40,805 bases of DNA from Alphaproteobacteria bacterium. Lineage in GTDB: Bacteria > Pseudomonadota > Alphaproteobacteria > MPNO01 > UBA2964. Positions 1-10,373 of the stretch are shown piece after piece. The position numbers were made by a program, and so were the translations under genes. How positions within the stretch are numbered: the first letter of the stretch is position 1; each line of letters opens with the position of its first letter. The stretch is from positions 1 to 40,805 of the forward strand of contig WHUE01000033.1 of assembly GCA_009377375.1 (NCBI GenBank). The letters are read 5' to 3'. The notes under the pieces are model-generated. The model was given only the letters and a program-made list of their open reading frames with translations. It was not told the origin of the DNA and ran no database searches.

Positions 1-510
1 AGCGGCGTCTATGCCGGCCACGCCGCCCGGCGAGACGAAGGTGAAGCGGCGGTCGGCGCCGGTCTCCCAGTAGAAGTCGCTGGAGATGCGCACCAGCTCC
101 TTGTAGCGCTGGCGCGATTCCACCAGCGCGTCGCGGAAATTGCGTTCCACCGAGGTGTTGCGGCCGAACATCATCGCCGTTTCGCCGGCGACGACGGGCA
201 CGAGGGTATATTCGAACCGCACCGGGGCGACAGCCTCGCCGCCGGGCACGGGCAGGTCGATCACGTCACGCAGGGGCACGCCGCGGCGCAGCGCCTCGGC
301 GAGCTCGGGATGCAGGGGGCCGGACGCGCCCAGCCCCAGCGCCGTCGCGCAGGATTTCGTGTCGGCATTGGCGGCGATGACGGCGCCGTCGCAGCGCAGC
401 AGCGCCGCCGGGCCGGGATAACCGGCCAGCCCGCCCGACACGAACAGCGTCTTCGCCGCCCTGAGAATCTCGGCGTCCTTCGACCGGCGGCTGGAAAACA
501 GGATGTTCAT
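1..510 (-). CDS. PAS-domain sensory protein, 3' end missing
   Basis: An open frame runs from an ATG at 508-510 to the window edge, giving the first 170 residues with no stop. The last visible 50 residues (ERNFRDALVESRQRYKELV, then a segment containing SSDFYWETGADRRF) look like a linker helix leading into a PAS domain. An earlier stretch near residues 30-110 may be another degenerate PAS fold. Such proteins usually end in a GGDEF, EAL or histidine-kinase output domain, but that part lies outside the window, so the output is unknown. It starts 46 bases after the stop of the upstream EAL-domain gene on the same strand, so the two probably form a signalling operon. No strong ribosome binding site is visible and the start is provisional: the frame stays open upstream without another ATG. 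Confidence 0.7.
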   Translation of the reverse strand, partial: MNILFSSRRSKDAEILRAAKTLFVSGGLAGYPGPAALLRCDGAVIAANADTKSCATALGLGASGPLHPELAEALRRGVPLRDVIDLPVPGGEAVAPVRFEYTLVPVVAGETAMMFGRNTSVERNFRDALVESRQRYKELVRISSDFYWETGADRRFTFVSPGGVAGIDAA

Positions 511-556
511 CGGGGATTCATCGGGTTTGCGCAGCGGCGGTCCGGTCCCCGCCGGA

Positions 557-2316
557 TCAGTAGCTGCGGTATCCCTGCGCCGGACGCCAGGCGGACGACG
601 CGTTCGCCGCTGCGGACATCGCGGGCGTATGGCTGCGGAAGGAGGCGATGTCGAAGGAGGGCTTGCCGAACAGGTAGCCCTGACCGAGCTTCACGCCGCA
701 TTTCTGCAGCATGTTCACGCATTTCTGGTCCTCGATGCATTCGGCGATGGTGGCGACACCGAGATCGTGGCACAGCCCGACCACCGCCTTGAGAAACGCC
801 TGGTAGCGCTTCTTGGTCATCGCGCTCTTGATGTACTGGCCGTCGATCTTGACCACGTCCACCTCCAGCGCATGCAGGTATTTCAGCGCGGCGGAACCGG
901 CGCCGAAATCGTCCAGGCAGACGCGGTGCCCCATCGGCGCAGCCCCTGGATGAACGCGTTGGCCGCTTCCAGATCGTGGATCTTGGCGGATTCGGTGATC
1001 TCGAACATCAGCTGCGCGCGCAAGTCCTTGTTGGGCGCGAGCAGCTCGTGCAGCGCGGAGATGAACGCGGTGTTGGCGATGGAGCGCCCCGACAGGTTGA
1101 CGGCAACGGTGTATTCCTGGCCGCTGCGGTTGGTCTTGTGGATCCAGTCCAGAACCTTGCGGCACATCGCCAGGTCGAAATCGGCGATGATGCCGGTGTT
1201 CTCGGCGAAGGTGATCATCTTGTAGGGCGACTTGCCGATGTCGCCGTTGAAGCGCGTCAGCGCCTCATAGTGATGGATTTCGTGCGTCGCCAGCGAGACG
1301 ATCGGCTGGAACGCCACCTCGAACTGCTCGTTGCGCACGACGTCGCGGAACGAGTTCAGCGTCCTGGTGGTTTCCTGCGTCATCTTCTTGAGGTTTTCCG
1401 ACATGCTCTCCATGTTGATCGCGGCCCCGCCGGTCTCGCAGAACCTGTTGATCGTATAGAGCAGGACCCGCGTCGAATCCTCGGCGTTCATGCCGTCCAC
1501 GTCGGCGTCGACCGTGCCGGCGCTGACCTTCACGCCGACGCCCTTGGGGTCGGCGGACCTGATCATATCCTGGATGCGGTCGCGGATGCCGTCGATGTCG
1601 AGCGTGGCGCGATGAACCAGCCCGTAGGAGTCCTCGTCGAGCCGCGCCGCCGCCTGGCCGGAGGCCGAGTTCGCCTGCAGGCAGGCCCCCAGGGTCCGCA
1701 TCAGGCTTTCGGACGCTTCCTTGTCCATAGAGCTGCGCAGCTGCGGCAGGTTCTGCGTGCGCAGCATGGTCAGCTTGAGGGACTCGCCGCGGTTCTCCGC
1801 CTCGCGCATCTGCTCGCTGGCGACCTCGGCGAAGGATTCCCTGTTCAGCAGCCCGCTCGCCAGGTCACGGTCCAGCGTCGCGGCGCGGTCCACGACGGAC
1901 ACGGCGGCGCCGAGCCGCAGCGCGAAGAAGAAGCAGCCGGGCAAGTCGGGCAGGTGGTAGCCGGTCAGCGACATCGGCGGGGTGGCCTTGTCGCCGGCGG
2001 CGAGGCGGATCGGCACGGGGTCGAGCCGCGAGCCCGGCGTCATGCCGCGCAGGAATTCGGCCATCAGCGGGCGGTCCTGCCTGGCCACCAGGTCGAGAAA
2101 CAGCGCGCCGGACAGGCTCTCCGGCGGCTTGCCGACCAGCGACTGGGTCGCGCCGGCGGCGAAGGTGATGCGGCCCTCGGCGTTGATCTCCAGCAGCAGG
2201 TCCGCGGCGCAGAACGCCAGCGCGACGAAGCGGTCCCGCTCACGGCGCAGGGATTCGACATAGCCGGACACGCCTACCCCGGGCTGCTGGATAGGACTCG
2301 GCGCTGCTGACGTCAT
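557..2316 (-). CDS. PAS/degenerate GGDEF/EAL c-di-GMP signalling protein, frameshifted
   Basis: The gene encodes a putative cyclic-di-GMP phosphodiesterase but is split by a one-base shift. Residues about 25-140 resemble PAS. Residues about 150-310 resemble GGDEF, but the active-site loop is degenerate (RLDEDSYG in place of the GGDEF signature), so cyclase activity is unlikely. From about 330 an EAL domain follows, with YEALTRF near residue 351, NLSGRS near 407 and FEITES near 440. Reading then leaves frame at about 935-937. In the other frame the domain resumes exactly where expected with MGHRVCLDDFGAG, KIDGQYI, TIAECIED and GQGYLFGKP, ending at a TGA at 557-559. One base restored would give about 586 residues with the key EAL residues present. 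Both halves are well preserved, so a sequencing error or a very recent mutation is likelier than an old pseudogene. Confidence 0.8.
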
Positions 2317-2467
2317 CGCTCTCGGTCCCTGACTTCGGTTTATTTCGCCTGTTTCGGAACTGGCGCGATCCTAGTCCCAAGGGCTTAACGAAACGTTTTC
2401 CGGGGTTCCGGCGCGAGACGCGGCGCGCAGCCTTGCGTGGCGGGCGCGCGCGCGGCACAGTCCGGCC

Positions 2468-3142
2468 ATGTCCCGCCCCGGCGCCCCCCTGTCCGAGATC
2501 GAAACCTGGGTCTTCGACCTGGACAACACGCTGTATCCGGTGACGGAACGGCTGCTGGCCCAGATCGACCGCCATATGGGCGCCTTCGTCGCCCGCTTCC
2601 TCAACGTCGACGCCGAGGAGGCAAGGCGCATCCAGAAGAGCTATTTCCGCAAGTACGGGCTGACCCTGCGCGGGCTGATGATCCATCACGGGCTCGACCC
2701 CGTCCGCTACTACGACGAGATGACGCCGATGGATCTCAATGAGGTCGATCCCAACCCCGCCCTGGCCGACGCGATCCGCGCCATGCCGGGACGGAAGGTG
2801 ATCTACACCAACGCCTCCGCCCACCATGCCGAGCTGGTGCTCGACCGGCTGGAGATGAACGGCGTGTTCGAGGGCGTCTTCGACATCGGCGCCGCCGAAT
2901 ACATCCCCAAGCCGGCGGTCGAGGCCTATCGCGTGCTGTGCGACAAATTCGGCATCGCCCCCGGCCGCGCCGCGATGATCGACGACATCGCCCGCAACCT
3001 GGAGCCCGCATGGACGCTGGGCATGACCACCGTGTGGATGAAGACCGACGCCGAATGGTCGAAGGGCGACGCGCCGGCCGAACATATCCACCACGTCACC
3101 GACGACCTGCTGGGCTGGATTCGCGACCTGCCCGGCGCGTGA
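2468..3142 (+). CDS. HAD-family pyrimidine 5'-nucleotidase-like phosphatase
   Basis: A 224-residue haloacid-dehalogenase-superfamily protein of the subfamily that includes yeast Sdt1-type pyrimidine 5'-nucleotidases. Motif I is FDLDNTLY with the nucleophile and acid/base aspartates at residues 17 and 19. Motif II is YTNAS near residue 115, the motif III lysine lies in YIPKP near 148, and motif IV is MIDDIARN near 170. The long helical insert after motif I fits a C1 cap. The expected activity is dephosphorylation of pyrimidine nucleoside monophosphates or a related small phosphate ester in the cytoplasm; the substrate is not shown by the sequence. It lies 97 bases upstream of dapD on the same strand, and divergent from the EAL gene across 151 bases. 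Confidence 0.82.
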   Translation: MSRPGAPLSEIETWVFDLDNTLYPVTERLLAQIDRHMGAFVARFLNVDAEEARRIQKSYFRKYGLTLRGLMIHHGLDPVRYYDEMTPMDLNEVDPNPALADAIRAMPGRKVIYTNASAHHAELVLDRLEMNGVFEGVFDIGAAEYIPKPAVEAYRVLCDKFGIAPGRAAMIDDIARNLEPAWTLGMTTVWMKTDAEWSKGDAPAEHIHHVTDDLLGWIRDLPGA

Positions 3143-3239
3143 GAGGCGGCGGGCGGCTGTTCCACGCCCTGCCGGAATGTTCTATTGTGCCGCCGCCGCG
3201 CATGCGGCCCGGACCAACGGCAATAAGCAAAGCGAGACC

Positions 3240-4097
3240 ATGAGCGCGGAGACCCTGCAAGCCACCATAGACGCCGCCTGGGAGGACCGGGCCGACATAT
3301 CCCCCGCCACCGGCGGCGCAGTCCGCGACGCCGTCGAGGCCGCGCTGGACGGGCTGGATTCCGGCGCGTTCCGCGTCGCGGAGAACACCGGCAACGGCTG
3401 GACCGTGAACCAGTGGCTGAAGAAGGCCGTGCTGCTGTCGTTCCGGCTCTACGACAACGTCGCCATGCCCGGCGGGCCGGCCGACCCGGTGCGCGGGCAG
3501 AACGCCTGGTACGACAAGGTCTCGCCGAAATTCGCCGGCTGGGACGACGCCCGGTTCCGCGAGGCGGGCTTCCGCGCCGTGCCCGACTGCACGGTGCGCC
3601 GGGGGGCTTATCTCGCGCCCGGCGTGGTGGTGATGCCGAGCTTCGTCAATATCGGCGCCTATGTCGATTCCGGCACCATGGTCGACACCTGGGCGACCAT
3701 CGGCTCCTGCGCGCAGATCGGGAAGAACTGCCATATCTCCGGCGGCGCGGGCATCGGCGGGGTGCTCGAGCCGCTGCAGGCCGACCCGGTGATCGTCGAG
3801 GACGGCTGCTTCATCGGCGCGCGCTCCGAGGTCGCCGAGGGCGTGATCGTGGAGAAGGGCGCGGTGCTGTCGATGGGAGTGTTCCTCGGCGCATCGACCA
3901 AGATCGTCGACCGCGACACCGGCGAGGTGTTCTCGAAGCGCGTGCCGGCCTTCTCCGTCGTCGTGCCCGGCACGCTGCCCGGCAGGAAGCTGCCCGACGG
4001 CAGCCCCGGCCCGGCGCTCTACTGCGCGGTCATCGTGAAGCGGGTGGACGAACAGACCCGGGCGAAGACCTCGATCAACGACCTGTTGCGCGCGTGA
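3240..4097 (+). CDS. dapD: 2,3,4,5-tetrahydropyridine-2,6-dicarboxylate N-succinyltransferase
   Basis: DapD transfers a succinyl group from succinyl-CoA to tetrahydrodipicolinate in the succinylase branch of lysine and meso-diaminopimelate synthesis. The 285-residue product has the usual helical N-terminal domain ([20 protein letters not shown] near residue 50). A left-handed beta-helix of hexapeptide repeats follows at about residues 110-240 ([20 protein letters not shown], then a segment with [18 protein letters not shown] and [15 protein letters not shown] [11 protein letters not shown]). I chose ATG 3240 because homologues begin at this N-terminus; the open frame upstream to 3177 looks non-coding. 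The stop overlaps the GTG start of dapE, so the pair is translationally coupled. The product feeds directly into the DapE branch two steps later. Confidence 0.95.
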   Translation: MSAETLQATIDAAWEDRADISPATGGAVRDAVEAALDGLDSGAFRVAENTGNGWTVNQWLKKAVLLSFRLYDNVAMPGGPADPVRGQNAWYDKVSPKFAGWDDARFREAGFRAVPDCTVRRGAYLAPGVVVMPSFVNIGAYVDSGTMVDTWATIGSCAQIGKNCHISGGAGIGGVLEPLQADPVIVEDGCFIGARSEVAEGVIVEKGAVLSMGVFLGASTKIVDRDTGEVFSKRVPAFSVVVPGTLPGRKLPDGSPGPALYCAVIVKRVDEQTRAKTSINDLLRA

Positions 4098-5263
4098 GCA
4101 CGGGGCCGGACGCGGTCGCGCTTGCCCGGGCGCTGATCCGCTGTCCCAGCGTCACGCCGGCGGACGCGGGCGCGCTGGACACGCTGCAGGAGGCGCTCGG
4201 GGGTCTCGGCTTCGCCTGCCACAGGATGACGTTTTCCGAGACGGGCACGCCCGATATCGACAATCTGTATGCGCGAATCGGGACAAATGGTCCCAATTTA
4301 TGCTTCGCCGGCCATACCGACGTGGTGCCGGTGGGCGACGCGCAGGGCTGGACCGTGGACCCGTTCGCGGCCGAGGTGATCGACGGCGTGCTGTACGGGC
4401 GCGGGGCCAGCGACATGAAGGGCGCCATCGCCGCCTTCGTGACGGCCGCCGGGCGCTTCATCGCCCGCCATGGCGCGGCGCTGCCCGGCTCCATCAGCCT
4501 GCTGATCACCGGCGACGAGGAAGGACCGTCGGTCAACGGCACGAAGAAGGTTCTCGGCTGGCTGGCGGAGAAGGGCGAGAGGCTGGATGCCTGCCTGGTG
4601 GGCGAGCCGACCAACCCCGGGCGGCTGGGCGAGATGATCAAGATCGGCCGGCGGGGCTCGCTGTCCGGCTTCGTCACCATGCACGGCGTGCAGGGCCATA
4701 CCGCCTATCCGCACCTTGCCGACAACCCGCTGCACCGGCTGGTGGCGGCGCTGCACGACATCGCGTCGGCGCCGCTGGACGACGGGACCGGGCATTTCCA
4801 GCCGTCGAACCTGCAGCTCACCTCCGTCGACGTGGGCAACACGGCGACCAACATCATCCCCGGCGCGGCGCGCGCGACGTTCAACCTGCGGTTCAACGAC
4901 CGCCATACCAGCGCGTCCCTGATGCGCTGGCTGACGGAGCGCCTCGACGCCGTGGGCGGCGAATACGAGATCGACTGGCAGGTCACCGGCGAAGCCTTCC
5001 TCACCCCGCCCGGCCCGCTGAGCGCGGCGATCGCGGCGGCGGTGACGAAGGCCACCGGGCTGACGCCGGAGCTCAGCACCACCGGCGGCACCTCCGACGC
5101 GCGGTTCATCAAGGATTTCTGCCCAGTGGCCGAGTTCGGGCTGATCAGCCAGACCATGCACAAGGTGGACGAGCGCGCGGCCGTTTCCGACATCGAGGCG
5201 CTGGCCGACATTTATGAGGCGGTGCTGGACGGCTGGTTCGCGGCGGATATGGACGGACGATGA
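4094..5263 (+). CDS. dapE: Succinyl-diaminopimelate desuccinylase
   Basis: DapE is a di-zinc M20-family amidohydrolase that releases succinate from N-succinyl-LL-diaminopimelate, completing the succinylase route begun by DapD. The 389-residue product shows the metal-binding histidine in [11 protein letters not shown] (residue 74), the bridging aspartate in GRGASDMKG, the catalytic glutamates in TGDEEGPS, and the late histidine in [19 protein letters not shown] and GTSDARF are typical of the dimerisation and catalytic domains. The frame is open far upstream, but GTG 4094 fits homologues and overlaps the dapD stop in a GTGA arrangement. The stop in turn overlaps the ATG of the following membrane-protein gene. 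Confidence 0.95.
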   Translation: MSTGPDAVALARALIRCPSVTPADAGALDTLQEALGGLGFACHRMTFSETGTPDIDNLYARIGTNGPNLCFAGHTDVVPVGDAQGWTVDPFAAEVIDGVLYGRGASDMKGAIAAFVTAAGRFIARHGAALPGSISLLITGDEEGPSVNGTKKVLGWLAEKGERLDACLVGEPTNPGRLGEMIKIGRRGSLSGFVTMHGVQGHTAYPHLADNPLHRLVAALHDIASAPLDDGTGHFQPSNLQLTSVDVGNTATNIIPGAARATFNLRFNDRHTSASLMRWLTERLDAVGGEYEIDWQVTGEAFLTPPGPLSAAIAAAVTKATGLTPELSTTGGTSDARFIKDFCPVAEFGLISQTMHKVDERAAVSDIEALADIYEAVLDGWFAADMDGR

Positions 5264-5838
5264 TTACCGCGCGCGAAGCCAGCGCGGGTCTCTACGGCGC
5301 CTGGCGGCTCGCCCGGCTCGATGCCGGCGGCGTCGGACATTTCGAGAACACGGTCGAGGGATTCTGGCGGTCGTTCTACGCCGCGCTGATCGTGCTGCCG
5401 GCCTACATCATCCTGGTGCTGCTGCGCCTTGCCGATAACCCGCCGGAGGTCGGTCCGCTTTCCGTGCTGGCGATCCACGCCATCGCCTATGTCGCGGGCT
5501 GGTTCGCGCTGCCTTTCGCGATGTACTACGTCACCGGCTGGTTCGACCGGCGGGAATACTATTTCCGCTATATCTGCGCCTATAACTGGGCGTCGGTGCT
5601 GCAGATCGCGGTGTTCCTGTTAATCACGGCGATCGCCGCCAGCGGCGCGCTGCCCGCGGGCACGGCGATGGCGGCCACACTGGCCGCCACCCTCGCGATC
5701 CTGGTCTATCAGGGGTTCATCGCCCGGGTGACGCTCGGGGTGCCGGTCGGCGGCGCCATCGGCATCGTGGTCCTGGACCTGGTCATCAGCCTGATCCTGA
5801 ACGGATACACCAACGGGCTTCTGCATCCGAAGATGTAG
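5260..5838 (+). CDS. Small integral membrane protein, unknown function
   Basis: A 192-residue protein with a soluble N-terminus of about 38 residues and roughly five hydrophobic segments, at about 39-58, 68-92, 108-128, 133-152 and 160-182. Charged residues between the second and third segments ([13 protein letters not shown]) suggest a cytoplasmic loop. The overall look is like the Yip1-type or DUF membrane proteins often found behind dapE in alphaproteobacteria, but I cannot name a function. Its ATG overlaps the dapE stop (ATGA), so it is probably translated from the same message. It converges with truA; only 39 bases separate the two stops. Confidence 0.8.
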   Translation: MITAREASAGLYGAWRLARLDAGGVGHFENTVEGFWRSFYAALIVLPAYIILVLLRLADNPPEVGPLSVLAIHAIAYVAGWFALPFAMYYVTGWFDRREYYFRYICAYNWASVLQIAVFLLITAIAASGALPAGTAMAATLAATLAILVYQGFIARVTLGVPVGGAIGIVVLDLVISLILNGYTNGLLHPKM

Positions 5839-5877
5839 GGCCGGCGCGCGGGCGATGACCTTCGCCGGTCCGCCCGG

Positions 5878-6624
5878 TCAGGGATAGAGAACCCCGGTCA
5901 GGTACAGCCCGTCCGGCGGGGCGGTGGGGCCGCCGCGGGCGCGGTCGCGGGCGGCCAGGGCGTCGGCCACATCGGCCGCGGTCCATCGGCCGGCGCCCAC
6001 CAGCTCCAGCGTGCCGGCGATGTTGCGCATCTGGTGGTGCAGGAAGGACGGTGCGCGGGCGGCGATCCGGATCTCGTCGCCGTCGCGGACGACGTCGAGT
6101 GCGGTGAGCGTCTTCACCGGCGTCTTCGCCTGACACAGGCTGGCACGGAAGGTGGTGAAATCGTGCTTGCCGACCAAACATCGGGAAGCCGCCTGCATGG
6201 CGGCCTCGTCCAGCCGGCGGGCGACGTGCCAGACGCGCCCGATCTCCAGCGCCGGCGGCGCGCGGCGGTTGAGGATGCGATAGAGATAGCGCCGCTCGGT
6301 CGCGGAAAAACGGGCGTGGAAATCGTCGCCGACCGCCGCCGCGTCGAGCACCGCCACCGCCTCGCCCGCCATGCGCAGATGGGCGTTGAGCGCGTCGCGC
6401 ACCGTGCCGGCCGCCGCCTCGCGGGCGATGTCGACATGGGCGGCCTGGCCGGTGGCGTGCACGCCGGAATCGGTGCGCCCCGCCCCCTGAACCGTCGCCT
6501 GCTCGCCGCAGAAGCCGAGCACGGCCGCTTCCAGCGCGGCCTGCACCGAGGGACCGTTGTCCTGGCGCTGCCAGCCGACATAGCCGCGCCCGTCATATTC
6601 GACCGTCAGGCGGAACCGCGTCAC
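5878..6624 (-). CDS. truA: tRNA pseudouridine(38-40) synthase TruA
   Basis: TruA isomerises uridines 38-40 in the anticodon stem of many tRNAs to pseudouridine. The 248-residue product carries the catalytic aspartate in [14 protein letters not shown] (residue 52). Other family blocks are [14 protein letters not shown] near the N-terminus, [12 protein letters not shown] in the middle and [18 protein letters not shown] near the C-terminus, at the normal family length. The start is a GTG at 6622-6624 that overlaps the fmt stop, which indicates coupling to fmt. Gene order def-fmt-truA is a common alphaproteobacterial arrangement that groups translation-related functions. Confidence 0.95.
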   Translation of the reverse strand: MTRFRLTVEYDGRGYVGWQRQDNGPSVQAALEAAVLGFCGEQATVQGAGRTDSGVHATGQAAHVDIAREAAAGTVRDALNAHLRMAGEAVAVLDAAAVGDDFHARFSATERRYLYRILNRRAPPALEIGRVWHVARRLDEAAMQAASRCLVGKHDFTTFRASLCQAKTPVKTLTALDVVRDGDEIRIAARAPSFLHHQMRNIAGTLELVGAGRWTAADVADALAARDRARGGPTAPPDGLYLTGVLYP

Positions 6625-7550
6625 GGCAGCACCGTGCCCGGCGGCAGGGCGTAGCCGCGCAGGAACGCCGCCGCGTCCATCGCCGCCCGGCCCGGCCGCT
6701 GCAATCGCAGCAGCCGCAGCGCGCCATCGCCGCAGGCCACCGTCGGCGCGTCGTCCAGCACCGTGCCCGGCGCGGCGCCGGGGCGGGCGGGCGCGACGGC
6801 GGCGGCGGCCACCCGGATGCGCGCCCCGTCATGCGCGAACCAGGCGCCGGGCCAGGGATCGAAACCCCGCACCCGGCGTTCCAGCGCCGCCGCGTCCTCG
6901 CGCCAGTCGAGCCGGGCCTCGTCGCGGTCGAGCTTGCGTGCGTAGGTCGCGCCCTCCGCCGGCTGCGGCGTCGGCGTCAGCGTGCCGGCAGCGAGGCCGT
7001 CGAGCGCCTCGACGATCAGCCGCGCGCCGAGCGCGGCCAGCGCGTCGTGCAGCGCCCCGGCGGTCGTGTCCGGCCCGATCGGCACGGCGTCGCGGAGCAG
7101 CATGGCGCCGGTGTCCAGCCCTTCGTCCATCTGCATGATGGTGACGCCGGTCGCCGCGTCCCCGGCGAGGATGGCGCGCTGGATCGGCGCCGCGCCGCGC
7201 CAGCGGGGCAGCAGCGAGGCATGGATGTTGATGCAGCCGAACCGCGGCGCGTCCAGCACCGCGCCGGGCAGGATCAGACCGTAGGCCATGACGACGGCAG
7301 CGTCGGCGCCGAGCGCGGCGAACGCCTTCTGCGCCTCCGCGTCCTTCAGCGATTTCGGATGGCGCACGGCGAGGCCAAGCGCGTCGGCGGCGTCGTGGAT
7401 CGCGGTCCGGCGCTCGCGCTGGCCGCGCCCGGCCGGGCGGGGCGGCTGGGTATAGACGCAGGCGATCCCGTGGCCGGCCGCAACGAGGGCCTTCAGCGCC
7501 GGGGCCGCGATGTCCGCCGTGCCCATGAAGACGAGGCGGAGCTGCGCCAT
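6621..7550 (-). CDS. fmt: Methionyl-tRNA formyltransferase
   Basis: Fmt formylates initiator Met-tRNA using 10-formyltetrahydrofolate, enabling bacterial translation initiation. The 309-residue product has the N-terminal formyltransferase fold with [14 protein letters not shown] at the start and the hallmark block [17 protein letters not shown] near residues 108-124 (catalytic Asn and His), followed by MDEGLDTG. The C-terminal OB-like domain includes the block [13 protein letters not shown]. The ATG lies four bases after the def stop and the 3' end overlaps truA, so the three are one transcription unit. Its partner def removes the formyl group that Fmt adds. Confidence 0.96.
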   Translation of the reverse strand: MAQLRLVFMGTADIAAPALKALVAAGHGIACVYTQPPRPAGRGQRERRTAIHDAADALGLAVRHPKSLKDAEAQKAFAALGADAAVVMAYGLILPGAVLDAPRFGCINIHASLLPRWRGAAPIQRAILAGDAATGVTIMQMDEGLDTGAMLLRDAVPIGPDTTAGALHDALAALGARLIVEALDGLAAGTLTPTPQPAEGATYARKLDRDEARLDWREDAAALERRVRGFDPWPGAWFAHDGARIRVAAAAVAPARPGAAPGTVLDDAPTVACGDGALRLLRLQRPGRAAMDAAAFLRGYALPPGTVLP

Positions 7551-7554
7551 GGGG

Positions 7555-8076
7555 TTACGCGCCTGCCGGCGCTCCCGCCTTCTTCTGCTTGGTCATCTTG
7601 CGCAGGATCATGCTGCGCTTGAGCATCGAGATGTGATCGACGAACAGGATGCCGTCCAGATGGTCCATCTCGTGCTGTATGCAGGTCGCGAGCAGGCCGC
7701 CGGCCTCGATCTCGCGGATCTCGTTGTGGTAGTCGAGGAAGCGCACGCGGATGCGCTCGGGCCGCACCACCTCGGCGTACTGGTCGGGGAAGGACAGGCA
7801 GCCTTCCTCGTGCAGGTTGCTCTCGTCCGACACGTCGAGCAGCTCCGGGTTGGCGAGGCAGAGCGGGTCGCGCTCGCCCGTCGGCGACACGTCGATGACG
7901 ATGACGCGCCTGTGCACCGCCACCTGCGGCGCGGCCAGCCCGATTCCGGGGGCAGCGTACATGGTCTCCAGCATGTCGTCCATCAGCCGGCGGATGTCGT
8001 CGTCTACCGTATCCACCCTGTAGCATTTCTTCTTCAGGATCGGGTCCGGAGCCTTGACGATGGAAAGCAGGGCCAT
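7555..8076 (-). CDS. def: Peptide deformylase
   Basis: Def removes the N-formyl group from nascent polypeptides at the ribosome exit. The 173-residue product has all three family motifs: GIGLAAPQ (residues 44-51), EGCLSFP (from residue 91, metal-binding cysteine 93) and QHEMDHLDG (histidines 135 and 139, catalytic glutamate 136). The C-terminus ends in a basic segment ([13 protein letters not shown]), common in proteobacterial type I enzymes. It is the first gene of the def-fmt-truA unit and is divergent from rmuC across 172 bases that should hold both promoters, though I could not pick clear boxes. Confidence 0.96.
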   Translation of the reverse strand: MALLSIVKAPDPILKKKCYRVDTVDDDIRRLMDDMLETMYAAPGIGLAAPQVAVHRRVIVIDVSPTGERDPLCLANPELLDVSDESNLHEEGCLSFPDQYAEVVRPERIRVRFLDYHNEIREIEAGGLLATCIQHEMDHLDGILFVDHISMLKRSMILRKMTKQKKAGAPAGA

Positions 8077-8248
8077 GATGCGCGCGAGTTTGGAATCGGT
8101 TTAGGAAGACCCCCTAACTAGGGTCCGCGCGCGCGCCCGTCAAGCACGGCGGCGCGACGCCGCACCGGGGCCGGCCGCATGCCGGGGCGCGCGATTCGCC
8201 CCGTGCGTGGTAGTCTCCGCTCGGGCGCGCGAATGGTGGAGGCGCTGC

Positions 8249-9400
8249 ATGGAACCTGATCTGATCCTCGGCATCGTGGGCGGGGCGGCGGTCGCGGCGC
8301 TGGCGGTCTTTCTGCTGCTGCGCGGCCGGCGCGGCGGCGACGAGGCGCGGCTGGCGCAGATGGTGGCGGAGGTATCCTCCGCCCAGGCGCAGCTCGCCGG
8401 GCGGCTTAGCCAGATCGCCGAGACCGGCGCGGCCGCGCAGAGCCAGCTCGGCGAGCGCATGCAGGCGCAGGAACGCGCCATCACCAAGACGCTGGAGGAG
8501 CGGCTGGCGGAGCTGACCCGGCGGGTCGGCGACAGCCTGCAGCAGAACACCACCAAGGCCGCCGAATCCATGTCGGAGCTGAAGCAGCGCCTGGCGGTGA
8601 TCGACGCGGCGCAGAAGAACATCACCGAGCTGTCGGGCCAGGTCGTCGGGCTGCAGGACATCCTGTCCAACAAGCAGGCGCGCGGCGCGTTCGGCGAGGT
8701 GCAGCTCCAGGACCTCGTGCAGGCCGCGCTGCCGCCCTCGGCCTACAGCTTCCAGGCGACGATGGGCAACGGGCGGCGCGCCGACTGCCTGATCCTGCTG
8801 CCCGACCCGCCCGGCCCGCTGGTGGTCGACGCCAAGTTCCCGCTCGAAAGCTACCGCGCCCTGATGGCGACGGCGGACGATGCCGCGCGCACGGTCGCCG
8901 GCCGGCGCTTCGCCGCCGACGTGCTGGTCCATGTGAAGCACATCGCCGAGCGCTACATCGTGGCGGGGGAGACCGCCGAATCCGCCCTGATGTTCCTGCC
9001 GTCCGAATCGATCTACGCCGAGCTGCACGCGAATTTCGCCGAGGTGGTCGACAAAAGCTACCGGGCGCGGGTGTGGATCGTCTCTCCCACCACGCTGATG
9101 GCGACGCTGAACACGGTGCGCGCCGTGCTCAAGGACGCCCATATGCGCGAGCAGGCCGGCGTGATCCAGCAGGAGGTGATGACCATGCTGCAGGACCTCG
9201 CCCGGCTGGACGACCGGGTGGCGAACCTGCAGAAGCATTTCGACCAGGCCAGCGACGACATCCGCCAGATCCGCATCTCCACCGACAAGGTCACGCGGCG
9301 CGGCGAGCGCATCGGCGAGCTGGAGCTCGGCGAGGACGGGTCCGAGCCCGCCCTGCCCGACGGCACCGCCGAGATCCGCCGGCTGACGCCGGGCGGCTGA
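8249..9400 (+). CDS. rmuC: DNA recombination protein RmuC
   Basis: RmuC-family proteins limit recombination at inverted repeats and are thought to carry a nuclease-like fold. The 383-residue product begins with one membrane-spanning segment (about residues 5-24) followed by Arg/Gly-rich residues. A long coiled-coil region at about 30-140 follows, then the conserved domain with VVDAKFPLESYRALM, HIAERYIVAGETAESALMFL-type sequence, YAELHANFAEVV and VWIVSPTTLMATLNTVRAV. ATG 8249 is preceded by GGAGG at a good distance. The family's suggested role with inverted repeats is coincidental to the large palindrome downstream, and I draw no link. Confidence 0.93.
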   Translation: MEPDLILGIVGGAAVAALAVFLLLRGRRGGDEARLAQMVAEVSSAQAQLAGRLSQIAETGAAAQSQLGERMQAQERAITKTLEERLAELTRRVGDSLQQNTTKAAESMSELKQRLAVIDAAQKNITELSGQVVGLQDILSNKQARGAFGEVQLQDLVQAALPPSAYSFQATMGNGRRADCLILLPDPPGPLVVDAKFPLESYRALMATADDAARTVAGRRFAADVLVHVKHIAERYIVAGETAESALMFLPSESIYAELHANFAEVVDKSYRARVWIVSPTTLMATLNTVRAVLKDAHMREQAGVIQQEVMTMLQDLARLDDRVANLQKHFDQASDDIRQIRISTDKVTRRGERIGELELGEDGSEPALPDGTAEIRRLTPGG

Positions 9401-9421
9401 GGGGTTCGACCCTGCCGCGTC

Positions 9422-10015
9422 CTAGATCGACCGCCGCGCCTTGAGCGCGGCGGAGATGGTGCCGTCGTCGAGATAGTCGAGCTCGCCGCCGACCGGCACG
9501 CCGTGGGCCAGCCGCGTCACCGTCACGCCGCACGCGGCGAGCCGCTCGGCGACGTAGTGCCCGGTGGTCTGGCCCTCGACGGTGGCGGAGGTGGCAAGGA
9601 TGATTTCGGTCACCGCCGGATCGGCGGCGCGGCCGGCCAGCGTGTCGATGTTGAGGTCTTCCGGCCCGCGCCCGTCCAGCGCCGACAGCGTGCCGCCGAG
9701 CACGTGGTAACGCCCCGCGAAGGCGGCGGTACGCTCCAGCGCCCACAGATCGGCCACCTCCTCCACCACGCAGATCAGGCCGGGATCGCGGCGTTCGTCG
9801 GTGCAGATGGCGCAGGGCGCGGTCACGTCCAGGTTGCCGCAGACGGGGCAGACGCGGATGGCCTCGGCCGCCGCCGACAGGGCCTCGGCCAGCGGCTGGA
9901 GCAGGCTTTCGCGGCGCTTGATCAGATGCAGCGCGGCGCGGCGGGCCGAGCGGGGGCCGAGCCCCGGCAGCCGCGCGAGAAGCTGGATCAGCCGTTCTAT
10001 TTCCGTGCCGGGCAT
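9422..10015 (-). CDS. recR: Recombination mediator protein RecR
   Basis: RecR works with RecO and RecF to load RecA on gapped DNA. The 197-residue product shows the N-terminal helix-hairpin-helix ([20 protein letters not shown]), a four-cysteine zinc finger at about residues 56-72 ([17 protein letters not shown]), and a Toprim domain with [14 protein letters not shown] and [38 protein letters not shown] sits near the C-terminus. It is the last gene of dnaX-ybaB-recR, 34 bases after ybaB. It converges with rmuC with only 21 bases between the stops and no obvious terminator. Confidence 0.96.
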   Translation of the reverse strand: MPGTEIERLIQLLARLPGLGPRSARRAALHLIKRRESLLQPLAEALSAAAEAIRVCPVCGNLDVTAPCAICTDERRDPGLICVVEEVADLWALERTAAFAGRYHVLGGTLSALDGRGPEDLNIDTLAGRAADPAVTEIILATSATVEGQTTGHYVAERLAACGVTVTRLAHGVPVGGELDYLDDGTISAALKARRSI

Positions 10016-10049
10016 GACGCGCCCAGAGCCTCCTGCATGCGGGACGGGA

Positions 10050-10373
10050 TCAGAACGGCAGCCCCATCCCAGGCGGCAGGTTGAGCCCGCCGGTGATCTT
10101 CGACATCTCCTCCTGCACCCGGGCCTCGATCTTGCCCTTGGCGTCGGCGGAGGCGGCGACGATCAGATCCTCCACCACGGTGACGTCGTCGCCGTTGAAC
10201 AGCGAAGGGTCGATCTTCACCTTGCGCATCTCGCCCTTGCCGTTGAACATGACGGTGACCAACCCGCCGCCGGAGCTGCCCGTCACCTCCAGCCCGGCGA
10301 GGCGCGCCTGCATCTCCTGCATCTGCTGCTGGACCTGCTGCGCCTGTTTCATCATCTGGCCGAGGTTCTTCAT
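10050..10373 (-). CDS. ybaB: YbaB/EbfC-family nucleoid-associated protein
   Basis: A 107-residue DNA-binding protein of the YbaB/EbfC family, which forms dimers and coats DNA. The N-terminus is a glutamine- and methionine-rich helix ([20 protein letters not shown]) followed by the conserved core with [18 protein letters not shown] and [17 protein letters not shown]. The C-terminus is typical ([15 protein letters not shown]). Its ATG overlaps the dnaX stop (ATGA), and recR follows, giving the classic dnaX-ybaB-recR operon. Confidence 0.95.
   Translation of the reverse strand: MKNLGQMMKQAQQVQQQMQEMQARLAGLEVTGSSGGGLVTVMFNGKGEMRKVKIDPSLFNGDDVTVVEDLIVAASADAKGKIEARVQEEMSKITGGLNLPPGMGLPF

Noticed and set aside
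883..2310. Antisense frames opposite the EAL gene (for example 976-2310 on the plus strand)
   Set aside because: They mirror codon-position GC bias of the real gene and contain no family motif.
2384..2398. A third CtrA-like site (TTAA-CGAAACG-TTTT) before the EAL gene
   Set aside because: It matches only six of eight positions, which is too weak to annotate as a feature.
8249..9400. A functional link between RmuC (associated with inverted-repeat stability) and the giant palindrome
   Set aside because: rmuC is common in proteobacteria and is 17 kb away; there is no sequence evidence for a connection.
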